DNA of 17,883 nt from contig JAUJLZ010000016.1 in NCBI GenBank assembly GCA_030447125.1, positions 1-17,883 of the forward strand, read 5' to 3'. Origin of the DNA: Acidimicrobiales bacterium. Lineage in GTDB: Bacteria > Actinomycetota > Acidimicrobiia > Acidimicrobiales > CADCSY01. Of this stretch, positions 13,945 through 17,883 are shown piece by piece. The notes beneath the pieces are model-generated. The model had not been told where the DNA came from. It made no database searches and was given only the letters and a program-made list of their open reading frames with translations. Within the stretch, counting starts at the first letter, position 1, and each line of letters begins with the position of its first letter. A program made the translations under genes and the position numbers.

Positions 13945-14505
13945 ATGGCCATCTCCGCCCACGTGGGCACCGACCGACCCGAGCTCGACGTGCGGGTGCT
14001 GCCCATGCGCCGACGCCACCTGCGCTCGGTGCTACGGGTCGAGAACCAGGTCTGTCCCCGGCCCTGGACCCTCGCGTTGTTCTTGTCGGAGCTGGGGGCG
14101 GGGCCGAGCCGGCGCTACGTCGTGGCCCGCTCCGGGTCCGCAGTGGTGGGCTACGGCGGGCTCATGGTCAGCGTGGGGGAGGGCCACATCACCACGCTCG
14201 CCGTCGACCCGGCCTGGCAACGGAGATCGGTCGGGACCCGCCTGCTGCTCGCCCTGGCCTCCCACGGGGTCGACGAAGGCTGCAGCGGCCTGACCCTCGA
14301 GGTCCGCCTGGGCAACACCGGGGCCCAGGCGCTGTACCGCCGCTTCGGCTTCGTCCCCGCCGGCATCCGGCGGGGCTACTACGCCGAGACCAAGGAGGAT
14401 GCCCTCATCATGTGGGCCCACGACGTGGACACGCCTGCCTACGCCCAGCGCCTGGCCGCCATCGCCGGGCGACTGCCCGCCACGTCCGGCGAGGGCGTCC
14501 GGTGA
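13945..14505 (+). CDS. rimI: RimI-like GNAT N-acetyltransferase
   Basis: 186 residues from ATG 13945; TTG 13939, overlapping the tsaB stop by 4 bases, is an equally possible start adding two residues. RimI acetylates the N-terminal alanine of ribosomal protein S18 in enterobacteria; actinobacterial homologues may have broader N-terminal substrates. GNAT motif A is HITTLAVDPAWQRRSVGTRLLLAL (81-104) and motif B is LEVRLGNTGAQALYRRFGFVPAGIRRGYY (118-146), followed by EDALIMW. In the acetyl-CoA loop Q/RxxGxG, the first glycine is Ser 95 (QRRSVG), a mild departure. Location between tsaB and tsaD is the conserved actinobacterial setting. Its last codons overlap the tsaD start (GTGA). Confidence 0.88.
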   Translation: MAISAHVGTDRPELDVRVLPMRRRHLRSVLRVENQVCPRPWTLALFLSELGAGPSRRYVVARSGSAVVGYGGLMVSVGEGHITTLAVDPAWQRRSVGTRLLLALASHGVDEGCSGLTLEVRLGNTGAQALYRRFGFVPAGIRRGYYAETKEDALIMWAHDVDTPAYAQRLAAIAGRLPATSGEGVR

Positions 14506-15512
14506 GCGCCGCCGAGGAGATGGTGCTGGGCATCGAGACCAGTTGCGACGAGACGGCCGCAGCGGTGGTGGTCCGGGGCGCTGACATCCGTTCATCGGTC
14601 GTCTCCAGCCAGGTCGACCTGCACGCCCGCTTCGGGGGGGTCGTGCCCGAGATCGCCAGCCGGGCGCACGTGGAGCTGTTCACCCCGGTGGTGGCCGAAG
14701 CCCTGGTGGAGTCGGGGGCCGAAGGACCCGAGATGCAGGCCGTGGCCGCCACCGTCGGGCCCGGCCTGGTGGGGTCGTTGCTGGTCGGCGTGGCTGGGGC
14801 CAAGGCGCTGGCTCTGGTCTGGGACATCCCCTTTGTGGGGGTCAACCACCTCGAGGCCCACCTCTTCTCGGCCTTCGTCGAGGACCCGTCCCTCCAGTTC
14901 CCCTTGGTCGCGCTGTTGGTGTCGGGAGGCCACACCATGTTGGTGGCCATGGAGGGCCACGGGCGGTACCGCCTGCTCGGCTCCACGGTCGACGACGCGG
15001 CGGGCGAGGCCTTTGACAAGGTGGCCCGCTACCTCGGCCTCGGCTATCCCGGGGGCCCGGCGATCGACCGGGTCGCCATCACCGGTGACCCCGACGCCAT
15101 CCGCTTCCCCCGCGCCATGGTCGACCAGGGCTACGACTTCAGCTTCTCCGGGCTCAAGACGGCGGTGGTCAACTACGTTCGTGACCACCCCGAGGCCGCC
15201 ACCGAGGACGTGGCCGCCAGCTTCCAGCAGGCCGTGGTCGACGTGTTGGTGACCAAGGCCCGCCGGGCGGCCCGAGAGCTGGGCGCCACCAGCGTGTGCC
15301 TGGGCGGCGGGGTGGCGGCCAACTCGGCGCTGCGCGAGCAGATCCTCGACGCGGCTGCCGAGGACGGCCTGGCCGCCTTCCTGCCCAGCCGGGCCATGTG
15401 CACCGACAACGCGGCCATGGTGGCGGCGGCAGGCTGGTGGCGCCTCGGGATCGACGGGCCCAGCCCCCTCGACCGGGGCGTGGAGCCCAACCTCCGCCTT
15501 CCGGTGACCTGA
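14502..15512 (+). CDS. tsaD: tRNA N6-adenosine threonylcarbamoyltransferase TsaD
   Basis: 336 residues, standard length. TsaD is the catalytic subunit of t6A synthesis, moving the threonylcarbamoyl group onto A37. Visible: VLGIETSCDETAAAVV (8-23), GGVVPEIASRAHVE (45-58), VGPGLVGSLLVG (85-96), metal ligands His 116 and His 120 in NHLEAHLFSAF and Asp 302 in CTDNAAMVA, SGGHT (141-145), GEAFDKVARYLGLGYPGGP (168-186), FSFSGLKTAV (213-222) and CLGGGVAANSALR (266-278). GTG 14502 overlaps the rimI stop by 4 bases. It closes the tsaE-tsaB-rimI-tsaD run; the next gene starts 18 bases later. Confidence 0.96.
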   Translation: MSAAEEMVLGIETSCDETAAAVVVRGADIRSSVVSSQVDLHARFGGVVPEIASRAHVELFTPVVAEALVESGAEGPEMQAVAATVGPGLVGSLLVGVAGAKALALVWDIPFVGVNHLEAHLFSAFVEDPSLQFPLVALLVSGGHTMLVAMEGHGRYRLLGSTVDDAAGEAFDKVARYLGLGYPGGPAIDRVAITGDPDAIRFPRAMVDQGYDFSFSGLKTAVVNYVRDHPEAATEDVAASFQQAVVDVLVTKARRAARELGATSVCLGGGVAANSALREQILDAAAEDGLAAFLPSRAMCTDNAAMVAAAGWWRLGIDGPSPLDRGVEPNLRLPVT

Positions 15513-15529
15513 GCCTCATATCTGATCCG

Positions 15530-15913
15530 GTGTCATGGGGCCATGGACGTGGTCTGCTCATCCGTGAAGCCCGCCTGCGGGCCGGGCTGACCCAGGCCGA
15601 GCTGGCCGGCCGGGCGAGCACGTCCCAGCCGGCCATCGCCCGCTACGAGCGGGGCGACGTCTCGCCCCGGGTGGACACCCTCGACCGCATCGTGTGCGCC
15701 TGCGGCCTGGAGTTGCTGTCCGGTCTCATCCAGTACGACGGCCAGGAGGAGGACCTGGTTCGTGACGCGCTCAACCTCCAACTTGGCTCCAACCTGGTGA
15801 AGGTGGCCTCCCTGGCCGACGTCATCCGCTCCAAGGAAGCAGCGGGGCGGGCGAAGGACCTGGCCGTCCTGCCCACACTGCGGGCCATGCTGGAGCGCCA
15901 GCAGCGGGGCTGA
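15530..15913 (+). CDS. XRE-family helix-turn-helix protein with nucleotidyltransferase-like tail
   Basis: 127 residues from GTG 15530; no clear ribosome binding site and the start is uncertain by several codons. Residues about 9-62 are an XRE helix-turn-helix (LIREARLRAGLTQAELAGRASTSQPAIARYERGDVSPRVDTLDRIV), with the recognition helix at TSQPAIARYE. The C-terminal part, LVKVASLADVIRSKEAAGRAKDLAVLPTLRAML (about 89-121), resembles the last helices of the AbiEii/Mnt-like nucleotidyltransferases often paired with or fused to such regulators. The catalytic GS-(x)n-DxD core is absent. It may be an antitoxin-like regulator, or a remnant left by an internal deletion. Located between tsaD and the groESL promoter; whether it regulates either is unknown. 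Confidence 0.75.
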   Translation: MSWGHGRGLLIREARLRAGLTQAELAGRASTSQPAIARYERGDVSPRVDTLDRIVCACGLELLSGLIQYDGQEEDLVRDALNLQLGSNLVKVASLADVIRSKEAAGRAKDLAVLPTLRAMLERQQRG

Positions 15914-15936
15914 GAGAGCCGTTCGAGAACTGGCGG

Positions 15937-15965
15937 TTGTGGCCGGCCGGCGGGTGGCCTATCGT
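15937..15965 (+). promoter_or_regulatory. promoter of groES-groEL
   Basis: TTGTGG (15937-15942), 17-bp spacer, TATCGT (15960-15965). The last base of the -10 is the first base of the CIRCE operator, so the expected transcription start (about 15972) lies inside the operator. Confidence 0.65.
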
Positions 15966-15991
15966 TAGCACTCGACACCCGAGAGTGCTAA
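15965..15991. promoter_or_regulatory. CIRCE operator (HrcA binding site)
   Basis: TTAGCACTC (15965-15973), 9-nt spacer, GAGTGCTAA (15983-15991): a perfect match to the consensus CIRCE inverted repeat. HrcA bound here represses groESL until heat shock; GroEL itself keeps HrcA active, forming a feedback loop (established for other bacteria). No hrcA gene is in the window. Confidence 0.97.
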
Positions 15992-16070
15992 CTCGTCCCG
16001 AGCTCTGCTCCCGGCGGGTGCACCGGCGGGTGCGCACGGTCCCGCGAACATTCCCCCTATGGAGGCGTAC

Positions 16071-17883
<1,813 letters not shown>

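Overview
The window is high-GC DNA with many GTG starts, 4-nt stop/start overlaps, few shadow-free gaps and a CIRCE-controlled groESL. The gene order (rplQ-truA-rplM-rpsI-glmM-glmS-acpS-nnr-alr-tsaE-tsaB-rimI-tsaD-groES-groEL) is the conserved actinobacterial backbone. I infer an actinomycete, most likely of the class Acidimicrobiia because of the unusually long GlmS; the class-level call is an inference, not a demonstrated fact.

Layout. 1-41: tail of ribosomal protein L17. 252-2253: truA, a possible small one-helix membrane protein, then rplM-rpsI (L13-S9). 2254-2424: a cluster of short repeats and triloop palindromes that runs into the start of glmM. 2323-7604: glmM, a 1147-residue GlmS-like enzyme and acpS, i.e. 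supply of GlcN-6-P and GlcN-1-P for cell wall precursors, plus activation of acyl carrier protein. 7650-8215: an Hsp20 gene with its own recognisable promoter and a terminator shared with the convergent amidase gene. 8229-9023 (minus): a Tat-type secreted PGRP-like amidase, the only minus-strand gene. 9084-15512: a long plus-strand run of nnr (NAD(P)HX repair), a CBS-pair protein, alr, a family-4 uracil-DNA glycosylase, tsaE, tsaB, rimI and tsaD, several joined by 4-nt overlaps; tsaE/tsaB/tsaD together make the t6A tRNA modification. 15530-15913: a short XRE-type regulator. 15937-17883: promoter, perfect CIRCE operator, groES and most of groEL (cut by the window end).

Most of the window is housekeeping. 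The parts that depart from the ordinary are: (1) the GlmS-like protein, nearly twice the usual length, with the glutaminase domain split by a long helical insert, an insert before the C-terminal catalytic loop, and about 200 residues beyond the point where normal GlmS ends, while the key catalytic residues remain; (2) a repeat cluster that supplies the apparent ribosome binding site and N-terminal codons of glmM; (3) acpS with no ATG/GTG/TTG start upstream of its conserved metal-binding Asp; (4) a small XRE protein whose C-terminus looks like the tail of a nucleotidyltransferase toxin lacking its catalytic core; (5) several GTG-start genes with a TANNNT hexamer 6-8 nt upstream and no Shine-Dalgarno, suggesting leaderless transcripts. 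No tRNA, rRNA, CRISPR array, insertion sequence or phage gene was seen.
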